64,000 bases of DNA from Gracilimonas mengyeensis (lineage in GTDB: Bacteria; Bacteroidota; Rhodothermia; Balneolales; Balneolaceae): contig NZ_FXTP01000010.1 in the NCBI RefSeq assembly GCF_900182705.1, positions 62,001 to 126,000 on the forward strand, in the 5' to 3' direction. Below the pieces are notes generated by a model, which did no database searches, was not told where the DNA came from, and saw only the letters and a list, made by a program, of their open reading frames with translations. The first letter of the stretch is position 1. Every line of letters starts with the position of its first letter. The position numbers and the translations under genes are program-made. Positions 1-9,002 of the stretch are shown here, in pieces.

Positions 1-1038
1 TTCCAGTGCTGCCTGGTTCATGCTCTTTAAGTGTTCCTGATTATAAATTAGCTCTTCAACCAAATCGGACATTGTTTCTTTCATGGTGCTATCATCGAGA
101 ATTTTAGAAGCTCCGGCGTCGGCCATTGCTTTGGCATTTTGTGTTTGGTGATCGCCCGCTACATTGGGGGAGGGCACCAGCACACTGGGTTTGCCCGTTA
201 GCATTAATTCAGAGCAAGAACTGGCTCCGGCACGGCTCATTACAAGATCAGCGGCCGCGTAGGCTTCCGCCATATTATCGAGGAAAGCCGTGAGCCTAAG
301 GTTCTTGTAATCATGGGCATTAAATTCGTTTTTAAGCTGATCGTAGTAACGAGAGCCACATTGCCAGATAATCTGTAGGCCTGCTTCGTCATGCAGACGC
401 TTCATGTTGGCTTTCATGGCTTCATTGATGGTTTTTGCGCCACCACTGCCGCCCATTACCAGTAATACAGGCTTGTCATCATCAAATCCAAAAGCTGACA
501 AAGCCACCGATTTATCCACGCCTGTTAAGGTGGCGCGGGTGGGATTGCCGGTAACCTGCGTTTTTGATGCTGGCAGGTAGCGGTCAGCTTCTTTAAATGC
601 AGTGAATATTTTTGTGGCAAACTTCGCCAACAAGCGGTTGGTTACTCCCGGGAAACTGTTTTGCTCTTGTATAACCACGGGAATGCCTTTTTTGCCTGCG
701 GTCCATCCAATGGGACCTGCTGCATAGCCACCGCAAGACACTACCACTTGGGGCCTGAAGTCGGCCAGTATTTTGAGGCTTTGAGCTAAACTGGTAACCA
801 ACTTAAAAGGGAATACCAGGTTTTTTAAGGTGAAACGCCGGTGGAATCCACTGATCCAGATACTTTCAATATCGTATCCGGCTTTGGGAACAGCCCGCCA
901 TTCCATGTGGTCGCGGGTGCCTACAAACAGGATTTCTGTTTCCGGATTTTGCTCTTTGAGTGCATCTGCAATAGAGATGGCAGGGTAAACATGTCCACCA
1001 GTGCCGCCGGCCGCCAATAAAATTCTTGGTTTATCCAT
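1..1038 (-). CDS. murG: MurG, lipid II-forming glycosyltransferase (3' end outside window)
   Basis: UDP-GlcNAc:undecaprenyl-PP-MurNAc-pentapeptide transferase, which makes lipid II on the inner face of the membrane. The reverse strand reads MDKPRILLAAGGTGGHVYP at the start, the family's N-terminal glycine-rich loop. IQEQNSFPGVTNR, VMGGSGGAKTIN and SRAGASSCSEL follow, the last being the donor-binding region. 346 codons are present and the frame is still open at base 1, so about 15-20 C-terminal residues are missing compared with the usual ~360. The ATG overlaps the ftsW stop by 8 bases (1031-1038), which suggests translational coupling. It is the last dcw gene visible. Confidence 0.96.
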   Translation of the reverse strand, partial: MDKPRILLAAGGTGGHVYPAISIADALKEQNPETEILFVGTRDHMEWRAVPKAGYDIESIWISGFHRRFTLKNLVFPFKLVTSLAQSLKILADFRPQVVVSCGGYAAGPIGWTAGKKGIPVVIQEQNSFPGVTNRLLAKFATKIFTAFKEADRYLPASKTQVTGNPTRATLTGVDKSVALSAFGFDDDKPVLLVMGGSGGAKTINEAMKANMKRLHDEAGLQIIWQCGSRYYDQLKNEFNAHDYKNLRLTAFLDNMAEAYAAADLVMSRAGASSCSELMLTGKPSVLVPSPNVAGDHQTQNAKAMADAGASKILDDSTMKETMSDLVEELIYNQEHLKSMNQAALE

Positions 1039-2221
1039 AGTACATGGTCCTCCGGCCCCGGTTATGTTTCGAGATGTTGAGGAGAATCCCCACCATCAAC
1101 CCGGTAAATAACATGCTGGTACCGCCGTAGCTTACAAAAGGCATGGGCAGACCCGTTACCGGAAGAAGGCCACTGGCCACACCGGCATTTACAAATCCAT
1201 AGAAAACAATAGTGAGGGTACACCCAACAGCCAGCAGGGCTCCAAGCTGATCTTCTGCATTACGGGCGATAAATACCACCCCGCGTATTAAGATCAGTGT
1301 AAAAATGAAAATGAGTGAGGCAGCACCCAGCAGTCCGTACTCTTCTGCTATGATGGCAAAAATGAAATCGTTGTAAGGAGCGGGGAGGAAATCTCGCTGG
1401 GAGCTTTTCCCAATGCCTACGCCAATTAGTTCACCCCGGGCAATGGCAATGTGGGCCTGTTGGGCCTGGTAGCCGCTGCCTTGGATAATGTGTTCGCTGG
1501 GGATGTCTTTAACCTGGGTAATGTATTGCTGGATACGATCCTGCCGGTTGCCGGATTGTCCGATAAGAGCAGCTCCACCAATAATACCAATGGCCACCAA
1601 AGTGCCTAACTGCACCATGCTAATGCGGCCTACAAACATCACAATAAGACAGATAGCCATGAGAATTCCTGCACTACTAAAGTCTTCGAGGCCGATAAGG
1701 GCGCAAGTGACGACTACCCAAAACATGATGGGCAAAAATGATTTTTTGAAATCCTTGATGTATTCCTGCTTCTCACTCAATAGCACGCAAATGTGTACAA
1801 GCAGGGCAACAGAGGCCACCATAGATGGTTGAAAACTGAAACCAGCCACATTCAGCCAGCGTTTAGCACCAAATTGTTCCGTTCCAAAAGCCAGTACTGC
1901 CAAAAGCAGGAACAGGCTGGCTACCATGCCCAGACGGCTAAACTTGGCAATGGTGTGATAGTTGATCTTTGAGAAAATCAGCATCACGAAAAAGGCAATT
2001 CCAAGCTTAACCAGGTGCCCGATAATGAGCTGACCAGCGGTGGTAGCTTTTGATTCAGCAAAAAATGCAATGGAAGAATACACCGCAAGGATCCCGAACG
2101 TCATAAGGATGACAACTGCCATCAACAGATAGCGGTCGCTGCCTTGTGCACGGTTGTCAATATCTTCGGCCTGGGAGCCCATGACATTGGAAATATTGCT
2201 ATGTGGACTGGTGTATATCAT
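1031..2221 (-). CDS. ftsW: FtsW, septal peptidoglycan polymerase (SEDS family)
   Basis: SEDS-family glycosyltransferase that polymerises lipid II at the septum together with FtsI. 396 residues with about ten membrane segments. The C-terminal signature FVSYGGTSMLFTGLMVG (about 350-370) is typical of FtsW/RodA, and position in the dcw cluster between murD and murG favours FtsW over RodA. The annotated start gives a 30-residue cytoplasmic tail before the first membrane segment. Met14 is a possible alternative start, about 40 bases downstream. A 251-bp gap containing an inverted-repeat element separates it from murD upstream, so it may depend on read-through or on its own promoter. Confidence 0.95.
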   Translation of the reverse strand: MIYTSPHSNISNVMGSQAEDIDNRAQGSDRYLLMAVVILMTFGILAVYSSIAFFAESKATTAGQLIIGHLVKLGIAFFVMLIFSKINYHTIAKFSRLGMVASLFLLLAVLAFGTEQFGAKRWLNVAGFSFQPSMVASVALLVHICVLLSEKQEYIKDFKKSFLPIMFWVVVTCALIGLEDFSSAGILMAICLIVMFVGRISMVQLGTLVAIGIIGGAALIGQSGNRQDRIQQYITQVKDIPSEHIIQGSGYQAQQAHIAIARGELIGVGIGKSSQRDFLPAPYNDFIFAIIAEEYGLLGAASLIFIFTLILIRGVVFIARNAEDQLGALLAVGCTLTIVFYGFVNAGVASGLLPVTGLPMPFVSYGGTSMLFTGLMVGILLNISKHNRGRRTMYYG

Positions 2222-2262
2222 GATTTAGTTAAATCCCAAATTACAAGTACCAAATTCCAAAT

Positions 2263-2418
2263 CTGTCATTGCGAGGAGCCGGCTAAGCTTGATTCGGACA
2301 AAATTATTTACCGACGCGGCAATCTCTCTCAAGAATCCTTGATGTCGTTTCAGGGAGATTGCTTCGTCGAAAAACATACCATACCTAATTTGTCCTGGGA
2401 GACTCCTCGCAATGACAG
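2263..2418. repeat. 156-bp inverted-repeat element between murD and ftsW
   Basis: The ends are a perfect 16-bp inverted repeat, CTGTCATTGCGAGGAG at 2263-2278 and its complement at 2403-2418. A second, imperfect inner pair (around 2313-2330 and 2350-2368; CGACGCGGCAATCTC against GAGATTGCTTCGTCG) would extend the folded structure. Elements with ends reading 'GTCATTGCGAGGAG' are known as dispersed non-coding repeats in several bacterial phyla. The short reading frames across it have no family features. As RNA it would form a long branched hairpin in the dcw transcript. Confidence 0.85.
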
Positions 2419-2472
2419 GCTTTGGTGATATTTTTGTTAGAATTTTGGTCATTAAAATTTGGTGCTTGTTAC

Positions 2473-3828
2473 TTACAGCTTATCTACTTCATCTTTGAAA
2501 ATCTTACCGCGGTGTTCGTAACTGTCAAACATGTCAAAAGAGGCGCATGCAGGACTTAAAAGAACCACTTCACCACGTTTTGCTCCTCTTTGAGCGGCCC
2601 GTACGGCGCCACCCATTGTTTCTACTTTTACAAAATTGGGAGCCGTCTTTCCGAGTTGCTCTTCCACACGTTCTTTTGACTCACCAATGGCGATGATGGT
2701 GTGAACTTTTTCCCGGATTTGAGCTTCCAGTTCGCTGTAGTCATTTCCTTTGTCACGGCCGCCCAAAATCAGCGTTACCGGCACATTGAAACTATCCAGG
2801 GCAAACCAAACGGCATTTACATTTGTGGCCTTGCTGTCGTTGATGTATTTCACGCCTTCAACCTCGCGAGCCAGTTCCAGGCGATGTTCAACGCCGGTAA
2901 AAGACCGCAGACTTTCACGAATGGCTTCGTTTTTGATTTCAGCCGCTCTGGCGGCCAGGGCGGTGGCTAACCCGTTGCTAAGGTTGTGGCGTCCGCGTAA
3001 TCCTAATTCTTCTACAGGCATAAGAGGTTCTTCCTTGTCGTTGAATTTAAAGATGATATGTTGGTCGCGAACAAAAGCTCCCTGGGGTACTTCCCTCTCA
3101 TAAGAGAATCCCCACAACTGTGGAGCATTCTGTTTTAGCGTTAGCTGTTCAACATGCTTCTGGATGATCGGGTCGTCATAATTAAAGATGAACCGCTCAT
3201 CCGCCGTCTGATTTTCCGTTATCCTGAATTTGGCAGCGGCATAAGCCTCCAAACTATTCTGATAGCGGTTTAGATGATCCGGCGTAATATTCAATATCAG
3301 GCTTATCGCCGGTTTAAAATCGTTGATGTGATCCAGCTGAAAGCTGCTTACTTCCAGCAGAAAATCACCTTTGTTGGATTCAATCTCGTCTGAAAATGCC
3401 ATACCAATGTTTCCGGCCAGCGCATGATCTCGTTTTGCTGTATTCCATACATGGTGCAGCCAATTGGCGACCGTGGTTTTGCCGTTACTTCCGGTTACCG
3501 CGATGATATCCTGTGAAGTAAACCAGCTGGCCACTTCAATCTCCGAGTACACCCGTTTGCTTTCATTTAGATAATATTGAACAATTGGGGCTTCGGTGGG
3601 TACACCGGGGCTCACTACCGCAAAATCTCCCTTACGGGCTTTTTCGGTATGACCGTTTTCTTCAAAAGGAATACCAGCGGCTTCCATTTTTTGCTTTGCT
3701 TCATCGCCGATGGCGTTATAATCAGACACAAAAACATCAGCCCCTTTCTTTTGCAGAAGGAGTGCGGCGGCTACGCCACTACGGGCAGCGCCAATCACAA
3801 CGATATGTTTTTCTTGTACTTCTGTCAT
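2473..3828 (-). CDS. murD: MurD, UDP-MurNAc-L-Ala:D-Glu ligase
   Basis: Cytoplasmic ATP-dependent ligase that adds D-glutamate to UDP-MurNAc-L-alanine. 451 residues, normal family length. The N-terminal Rossmann-like domain starts IVVIGAARSGVAAALLL. The central P-loop is VTGSNGKTTVANWL (about 113-126). NITPDHLNR and YINDSKATNVNAVW (C-terminal domain) are Mur-ligase hallmarks. It overlaps mraY by 4 bases (3825-3828, ATGA type), which fits a translationally coupled operon. Confidence 0.97.
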   Translation of the reverse strand: MTEVQEKHIVVIGAARSGVAAALLLQKKGADVFVSDYNAIGDEAKQKMEAAGIPFEENGHTEKARKGDFAVVSPGVPTEAPIVQYYLNESKRVYSEIEVASWFTSQDIIAVTGSNGKTTVANWLHHVWNTAKRDHALAGNIGMAFSDEIESNKGDFLLEVSSFQLDHINDFKPAISLILNITPDHLNRYQNSLEAYAAAKFRITENQTADERFIFNYDDPIIQKHVEQLTLKQNAPQLWGFSYEREVPQGAFVRDQHIIFKFNDKEEPLMPVEELGLRGRHNLSNGLATALAARAAEIKNEAIRESLRSFTGVEHRLELAREVEGVKYINDSKATNVNAVWFALDSFNVPVTLILGGRDKGNDYSELEAQIREKVHTIIAIGESKERVEEQLGKTAPNFVKVETMGGAVRAAQRGAKRGEVVLLSPACASFDMFDSYEHRGKIFKDEVDKL

Positions 3829-4961
3829 CTGATTTTAAGCGTTAACAAGCTGAGAATGCCAAGCAGCACGGCGATAATCCAAAAGCGTACCACAATTTTT
3901 TGTTCGGGCCATCCCTTTTTTTCATAGTGATGATGGATGGGTGTCATCAGGAAGACTCTGCGGCCTTTACCATATTTTCTTCGGGTCCATTTAAACCAGC
4001 TGGTTTGTATGATCACCGAAAGTGTTTCAAAAAAGAAGACGCCACAAATAAAGGGGAGTAATAATTCCTTGTGCAGCATTAATCCAAGCGCACCAAATGC
4101 GCCGCCAAGGGCCAATGAACCGGTATCTCCCATAAAAACAGAGGCCGGGTTGGTGTTATACCATAAGAAGCCAATACATGCGCCAATCAATGAGGCGCTG
4201 AAAATGGTGAGTTCGCTGGCACCGGGCAGGTACATAATGTCGAGGAAACCGGAGAAATCGACTCGGCCAGAGATGTATGCAAAAATCGCAAATACAATCC
4301 CGCAAATAGCCGAGGTGCCCGCGGCAAGTCCGTCCAGGCCATCGGTGAGATTGGTGGCATTACTTACGGCGGTAATCACAAAAACAGCCACGCCGAGATA
4401 GATCATCCAGCCAATGGTGTCACCGAAATAGGCGTAATCAATATTCACATTCTTCAAAAAGGGTACGGTTGTTAACGAATTGAAGCTTTCAAATTCCGGG
4501 TGGAAGTACAGCATGGCGCCAACGACCAAACCAACGGAAACCTGTCCGGCCACTTTAAACCAGCCCGCAAGCCCGCTTTTATCCTTCTTCACCACTTTGA
4601 TGTAATCATCAATAAAACCCACGGCCCCAAGCGTGAGGGTTACAAATACTATGAGCCAGCTGTAAATACTATCCATGCGGGCCCAAAGTATTGTGGGGAT
4701 CACTATAGAAAGAATAATGATGACCCCGCCCATAGTAGGGGTGGAACCTTTAGCCAAATGGTGATCGAGACCAATATCGTCCCGAATCACCTCTTTTAGC
4801 TGCAACTTGCTTAGCCACTGGATCATTTTTCGTCCAATGAATAAGCTGATTAGCAAAGAGGTTATAGCGGCCAGGGCGGTTCTTGTGGAAATAAAGGCCA
4901 CCGCTCCGGTACCCGGGACGTCGTATGCCGTGTCAAGCCAGGTGAAGAGATCATGCAACAT
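3825..4961 (-). CDS. mraY: MraY, phospho-MurNAc-pentapeptide translocase
   Basis: Integral membrane enzyme that moves phospho-MurNAc-pentapeptide to undecaprenyl phosphate, forming lipid I. 378 residues, multi-spanning. Diagnostic motifs are present: HLAKGSTPTMGG near the N-terminus, NATNLTDGLDGLAAG with the Asp-rich catalytic region, FMGDTGSLALGG, and the HHHYEKKGWPE loop near the C-terminus. It lies 3 bases after the murE stop. The usual murF between murE and mraY is missing. Confidence 0.97.
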   Translation of the reverse strand: MLHDLFTWLDTAYDVPGTGAVAFISTRTALAAITSLLISLFIGRKMIQWLSKLQLKEVIRDDIGLDHHLAKGSTPTMGGVIIILSIVIPTILWARMDSIYSWLIVFVTLTLGAVGFIDDYIKVVKKDKSGLAGWFKVAGQVSVGLVVGAMLYFHPEFESFNSLTTVPFLKNVNIDYAYFGDTIGWMIYLGVAVFVITAVSNATNLTDGLDGLAAGTSAICGIVFAIFAYISGRVDFSGFLDIMYLPGASELTIFSASLIGACIGFLWYNTNPASVFMGDTGSLALGGAFGALGLMLHKELLLPFICGVFFFETLSVIIQTSWFKWTRRKYGKGRRVFLMTPIHHHYEKKGWPEQKIVVRFWIIAVLLGILSLLTLKIR

Positions 4962-4964
4962 AGA

Positions 4965-6419
4965 TCAGGTGCTCCTCCCGGCTTTTTTAGTTAAGCATTC
5001 ACGGGCAATTTCCCGGTCATCGAAGTGGTGGCGCTGGCCGTTTACCTCTTGGTAGTCCTCATGGCCCTTACCGGCAATGAGGATAATTTCGTTTGTAGAT
5101 GCATCATCAATAGCACGTTCAATAGCTTCCTTGCGATCGGTGATGCTGGTTACTTTTTCCAGCTTCTCAAATCCATTCAAAATATCCGCGATAATCAGGT
5201 CGGGATTTTCTGTACGTGGATTGTCACTGGTTACAAAAATTTTGTCTGCAAATTCTTCTGCCACCTTGGCCATTTCGGGCCGCTTGGTAGTATCACGATC
5301 GCCACCGGCGCCAAATACCACCGTTAATTTTTGGGATGCATCTTTTACCGCAGAAAGGGTAGAGAGTACATTTTGTAGTGCATCGGGGGTGTGGGCATAA
5401 TCCACTATTACCAAAGGCAGGTCGCCTTCAGCAGTGACAGGTTCCATACGGCCAGCTGCGCCTTTGGCCTTACTAAGTGCGTTGGCAATTTCTGCATCAG
5501 AAAGACCCAGGGCTTTGCAAATCAAGAACGTCTGCCCCAGGTTATAGGCATTAAACTTGCCTACCAGCTGGCTTACAATTTTTTCTCCGTCTATAATCAC
5601 GGAAAGCCCGTCTGCTGTATTTTCTAACACATACGCCTGTTCTTCATCAAAACTGAGAGGAAGTACTTTGGCTTTACAATTCTTGAGCATGGTGGCGCCA
5701 AAATCATCGTCCATATTTACCACCGCTGTTGATGATGCAGGCAAATGATCAAATAGCATCTTTTTTGCCGCTGCATATTCTTCCAGGGTGTGATGGTAAT
5801 CAAGGTGATCGTGACTCAGGTTGGTAAATGCGGCCACTTCGAAAGTGAGGCCATGTACGCGATATTGGTGCAGCGCATGGGATGAAACTTCCATCACCAG
5901 GTACTCAGAGCCGGCCTCAGCCATTTGCTTCATATCTGAGGCAAGTTCTACCGGGTCGGCAGTGGTAAGTTTACTTTCCATCACCTTGTCCAGAATTCTC
6001 TTATGTACCGTTCCCAGTAATGAGGTCTTTTTGCCAAGTGCGGTGAGTACCTGATAAACCAGGGTGGCGGTCGTTGTCTTGCCGTTGGTCCCGGTTACAC
6101 CAATCAATTTCATTTTTTGTGCAGGATAACCTGCGAAAGCCTGGGCAACGGGACCAGCCAGTTTCCTGGAATCTTCTACTTCAATAATGCATACATCCTG
6201 ATCGGTGTAATAGGATTCCTCACAGATAATCACCTTTGCTCCACGGTTGATGGCATCTTCTATAAAGATATGTCCGTCAACTTCAGTACCGGGAATAGCT
6301 ATAAAAACCCCGTTTTGATCCACCTTACGTGAATCAATGGCGCACATACTTAACTCACCGTCTACTTTATTCGTGACGTGAAGCGGATTACAAATTTCTA
6401 TGAGTGTATCAATTTTCAC
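4965..6419 (-). CDS. murE: MurE, UDP-MurNAc-tripeptide synthetase (meso-DAP type)
   Basis: ATP-dependent ligase that adds the third residue of the stem peptide. 484 residues. The P-loop GVTGTNGKTTTATL is at about 108-121. The substrate-specificity motif reads DNPRTENP in the C-terminal domain; DNPR is the form associated with meso-diaminopimelate addition, so a Gram-negative type wall is expected (established for the family, inferred here). The gene begins 11 bases after the ftsI stop. Confidence 0.97.
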   Translation of the reverse strand: MKIDTLIEICNPLHVTNKVDGELSMCAIDSRKVDQNGVFIAIPGTEVDGHIFIEDAINRGAKVIICEESYYTDQDVCIIEVEDSRKLAGPVAQAFAGYPAQKMKLIGVTGTNGKTTTATLVYQVLTALGKKTSLLGTVHKRILDKVMESKLTTADPVELASDMKQMAEAGSEYLVMEVSSHALHQYRVHGLTFEVAAFTNLSHDHLDYHHTLEEYAAAKKMLFDHLPASSTAVVNMDDDFGATMLKNCKAKVLPLSFDEEQAYVLENTADGLSVIIDGEKIVSQLVGKFNAYNLGQTFLICKALGLSDAEIANALSKAKGAAGRMEPVTAEGDLPLVIVDYAHTPDALQNVLSTLSAVKDASQKLTVVFGAGGDRDTTKRPEMAKVAEEFADKIFVTSDNPRTENPDLIIADILNGFEKLEKVTSITDRKEAIERAIDDASTNEIILIAGKGHEDYQEVNGQRHHFDDREIARECLTKKAGRST

Positions 6420-6430
6420 TTATAGCTTAA

Positions 6431-8587
6431 TCAGTTGTTTGCAAGGGTTAATGATTCCAGTGATTTGGCTTTTCCACGAATGGTTACCGTGTATCCTTGC
6501 CGCAACAGCGCCCCGGCCTGGGGATATTGTGCGTAAATAGTTCCAGAGCCAATAATTTCTGTTTTCAATCCCATATCGGTGAGCATTGTATTGGCCCGGC
6601 GCATATTCAGCCCTCTCAATTCGGGCACTTTAGCGTAGCCTTCTTTAATACTTTCACCGTCTTCAGGGGTATAAGTTTCTGCCAGTTGCAGCTTAATTTC
6701 TTCACCTTGTTGTAATGGGGTTCCAGCTTCGGGAATCTGTTGTACTACATATTGGCCCTGTCCTTCAGCCGAAAAGGGAACATTCAAAGTTTTCAAAAGG
6801 GTTTTTGCCTGGGTTTTAGGTAAACCGCGGAGCAAAGGCGCTTTAGCAAAAAGAGTATCAGCAGTATCCTCTTGGCTGCGCATGTTGTGCTGAATTTCAC
6901 TGTCTAGCCCGGCAATGCGCAATGCTACCTTTCGGAAGATAGGGCCTGCGGTATATCCCCCGTATCCGCTGGTTTTGGGTTCATCCAGCAAAATGAAGCA
7001 TACATACTTTGGATTTTCTACCGGAAAGAAGCCCACAAAAGAACCACGATAACGATTGGTGTAGCGTCCGTTTACTACTTTCTTAGCCGTTCCTGTTTTA
7101 CCGGCGATGCGCAATCCTTCAACCTGAGCATATTCACCCGTACCAGAATCTGCTACTACGCTTTCAAATACAGGCAGCAACTTTTCAATGGTTGATTTAC
7201 GGGCAACACGACGGATTTCTTCGGGTTCATTTACCTTTACAATTTCGCCGTTGCCATCTTCAATTTTTGAAACGAGGTAAGGCCGCATCAGCGCTCCATT
7301 ATTGGCAAAGGCGGCATAAGCCTGCGTAATCTGTAATGGCGTGGCCTGCATTTCGTAACCGTGCGACATCCAGGGCAAGGTCACCAGGCTCCAGTCAAAT
7401 GGTTTGGCCAGGGTACCGCTAACTTCTCCGGCAATATCCACATTGGTTTCGGTGCCAAAACCCAGGTTGCGTACGTATTGATAAAACACTTCAGGCTCAA
7501 GGCGCATGGCGATCTCAGCGGTGGCTACGTTTGAGGACTTTTGTATTACCTCCTGAAAAGTTAAGTCGCCCAATGGATCATGGTCTCTCAAAACGAGATC
7601 ATGAATTACGACTTCGCCATTGTCCGGGGTCTCAAATACTTCATCAAAACTTACTACTCCCTGTTCAACGGCGGCTAAAGCAGTTACCAGTTTAAAGGTA
7701 GAGCCGGGTTCAATCATATCAGAAACAGCAAAATTACGGCGGTTCTCCTCATCGATACTTCCCGGGTTATTAGGATCGTAGGTTGGGTAATTAGCCAAGG
7801 CTTTTATAGCACCGGTGCGCGGATTCATGATGATGCCGGTTGCATAGTTAGCCATATGCTTTTTGGCTCCGGCTTCCAATTCATCTTCCAGGATGGCCTG
7901 GATGTAGGCATCAATGGTGGTATGCAGCGAATAACCGTTCTGAGGGAGTTTTCTGGGGGCGCCTACGTATTCAAAAATGCGATTACGGGAATCACGCCGT
8001 ACTTGTCGTACACCGTCTTCGCCCCGAAGTTCTGTATTGTAATAAGCTTCCAGGCCCGTACGCCCATTAAGCTGATGATTGACAAAACCCAGGGCATGGG
8101 CGGCCAGCGAACCGAAAGTGTACTTTCGCATGTAATTTTCTTCCAGTATCACACCTTTTAAATCCAGTGCTTTAATCTGGTCTTTGGCAATAACCGATAA
8201 ATTATTGGCCAGTACTATATATCGCGAGCGGGAGGGGGCTGCATTGATTTTACCCCGGTAATATGAAGCTCCCCGTCCGGTAACGGTTCCCAGCTTTTGG
8301 GTTAATTGAGCGATGGTTTCACCGGTAACACCTTTCACCTTTGGATCAAAGGCCAGCTTATAGCTTACCGAGTTGGTAGCCAGCAGCGTACCATTGGCAT
8401 CGTAGATGTTACCTCGTTGGGAGGGAATGGGAATTTGCTCAATGGCTTGTTGGCTCCAAAGGCCTCTAAGCGCTTCACCCTCAAAATAGTTGATGCGTAT
8501 CAACTGGAAACCAAGGGCACATGGGATGAGCAATATCAACCCAAAAACGATAAACATCCGGCTCAATATGGCTTTTCTGTCCTCCAT
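6431..8587 (-). CDS. ftsI: FtsI/PBP3-type transpeptidase with two PASTA domains
   Basis: Septal class B penicillin-binding protein that cross-links peptidoglycan. 718 residues. One N-terminal membrane segment (about 9-29), a PBP dimerisation domain, then the transpeptidase domain with S296-T-F-K299, SSN (351-353) and KTGT (497-500), all three active-site motifs intact. The extension beyond about 580 contains two PASTA-like modules (about 588-645 and 663-705), each with a proline-glycine turn and a terminal beta strand. PASTA tails are not in E. coli FtsI but are common in this lineage and in Gram-positive PBPs. Four bases separate it from ftsL. Confidence 0.95.
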   Translation of the reverse strand: MEDRKAILSRMFIVFGLILLIPCALGFQLIRINYFEGEALRGLWSQQAIEQIPIPSQRGNIYDANGTLLATNSVSYKLAFDPKVKGVTGETIAQLTQKLGTVTGRGASYYRGKINAAPSRSRYIVLANNLSVIAKDQIKALDLKGVILEENYMRKYTFGSLAAHALGFVNHQLNGRTGLEAYYNTELRGEDGVRQVRRDSRNRIFEYVGAPRKLPQNGYSLHTTIDAYIQAILEDELEAGAKKHMANYATGIIMNPRTGAIKALANYPTYDPNNPGSIDEENRRNFAVSDMIEPGSTFKLVTALAAVEQGVVSFDEVFETPDNGEVVIHDLVLRDHDPLGDLTFQEVIQKSSNVATAEIAMRLEPEVFYQYVRNLGFGTETNVDIAGEVSGTLAKPFDWSLVTLPWMSHGYEMQATPLQITQAYAAFANNGALMRPYLVSKIEDGNGEIVKVNEPEEIRRVARKSTIEKLLPVFESVVADSGTGEYAQVEGLRIAGKTGTAKKVVNGRYTNRYRGSFVGFFPVENPKYVCFILLDEPKTSGYGGYTAGPIFRKVALRIAGLDSEIQHNMRSQEDTADTLFAKAPLLRGLPKTQAKTLLKTLNVPFSAEGQGQYVVQQIPEAGTPLQQGEEIKLQLAETYTPEDGESIKEGYAKVPELRGLNMRRANTMLTDMGLKTEIIGSGTIYAQYPQAGALLRQGYTVTIRGKAKSLESLTLANN

Positions 8588-8591
8588 CGGC

Positions 8592-9002
8592 TTATCTCTC
8601 TATGATTATGACTTGTTCGGCCGGCCCGCCATTCACGAAACCTTGTGCTTCGGCTTTGCGGTAAATTTCGGCTGGTCCAACCATACGGTCATATTCCAGT
8701 TTCAGTTCATCGTATTGGGCTCTTGCACGGTTATATTCCGCCTGTAATTGTTGAACCTCACGCAGCGATTGTTGCGTGGAGAATACATGGGTTAAGTACA
8801 TCAGGCCCAAAGCACTAATAATGAGACTGCCTACAATTACTTTCCAGGGCTTTACTTTTGGGATTCCTATCTTGGAACTCTCTCTTCCCGCTTTTCTTTT
8901 TTTCTTTTGGGATGAACCCGGTGAAGTTTGGGCATCCGGCTTGGGAACTTTACGGAGATTAGGTCGAATATCATGTTTCTTTAGTGGGGATTTAACAATC
9001 AT
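8592..9002 (-). CDS. ftsL: FtsL-like bitopic division protein
   Basis: 136 residues. A basic, Pro/Lys-rich cytoplasmic N-terminus (about 1-50) is followed by one membrane segment (VIVGSLIISALGLMYLTHVF, about 55-74) and a periplasmic coiled coil with heptad-like Leu/Tyr spacing (about 77-115). Sequence identity in FtsL is always low, so the call rests on this architecture and on the position between rsmH and ftsI. It overlaps rsmH by 4 bases. Confidence 0.82.
   Translation of the reverse strand: MIVKSPLKKHDIRPNLRKVPKPDAQTSPGSSQKKKRKAGRESSKIGIPKVKPWKVIVGSLIISALGLMYLTHVFSTQQSLREVQQLQAEYNRARAQYDELKLEYDRMVGPAEIYRKAEAQGFVNGGPAEQVIIIER

Noticed and set aside
2225-2452. Short frames on both strands between murD and ftsW
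   Set aside because: They follow the inverted-repeat element and have no protein-family features.
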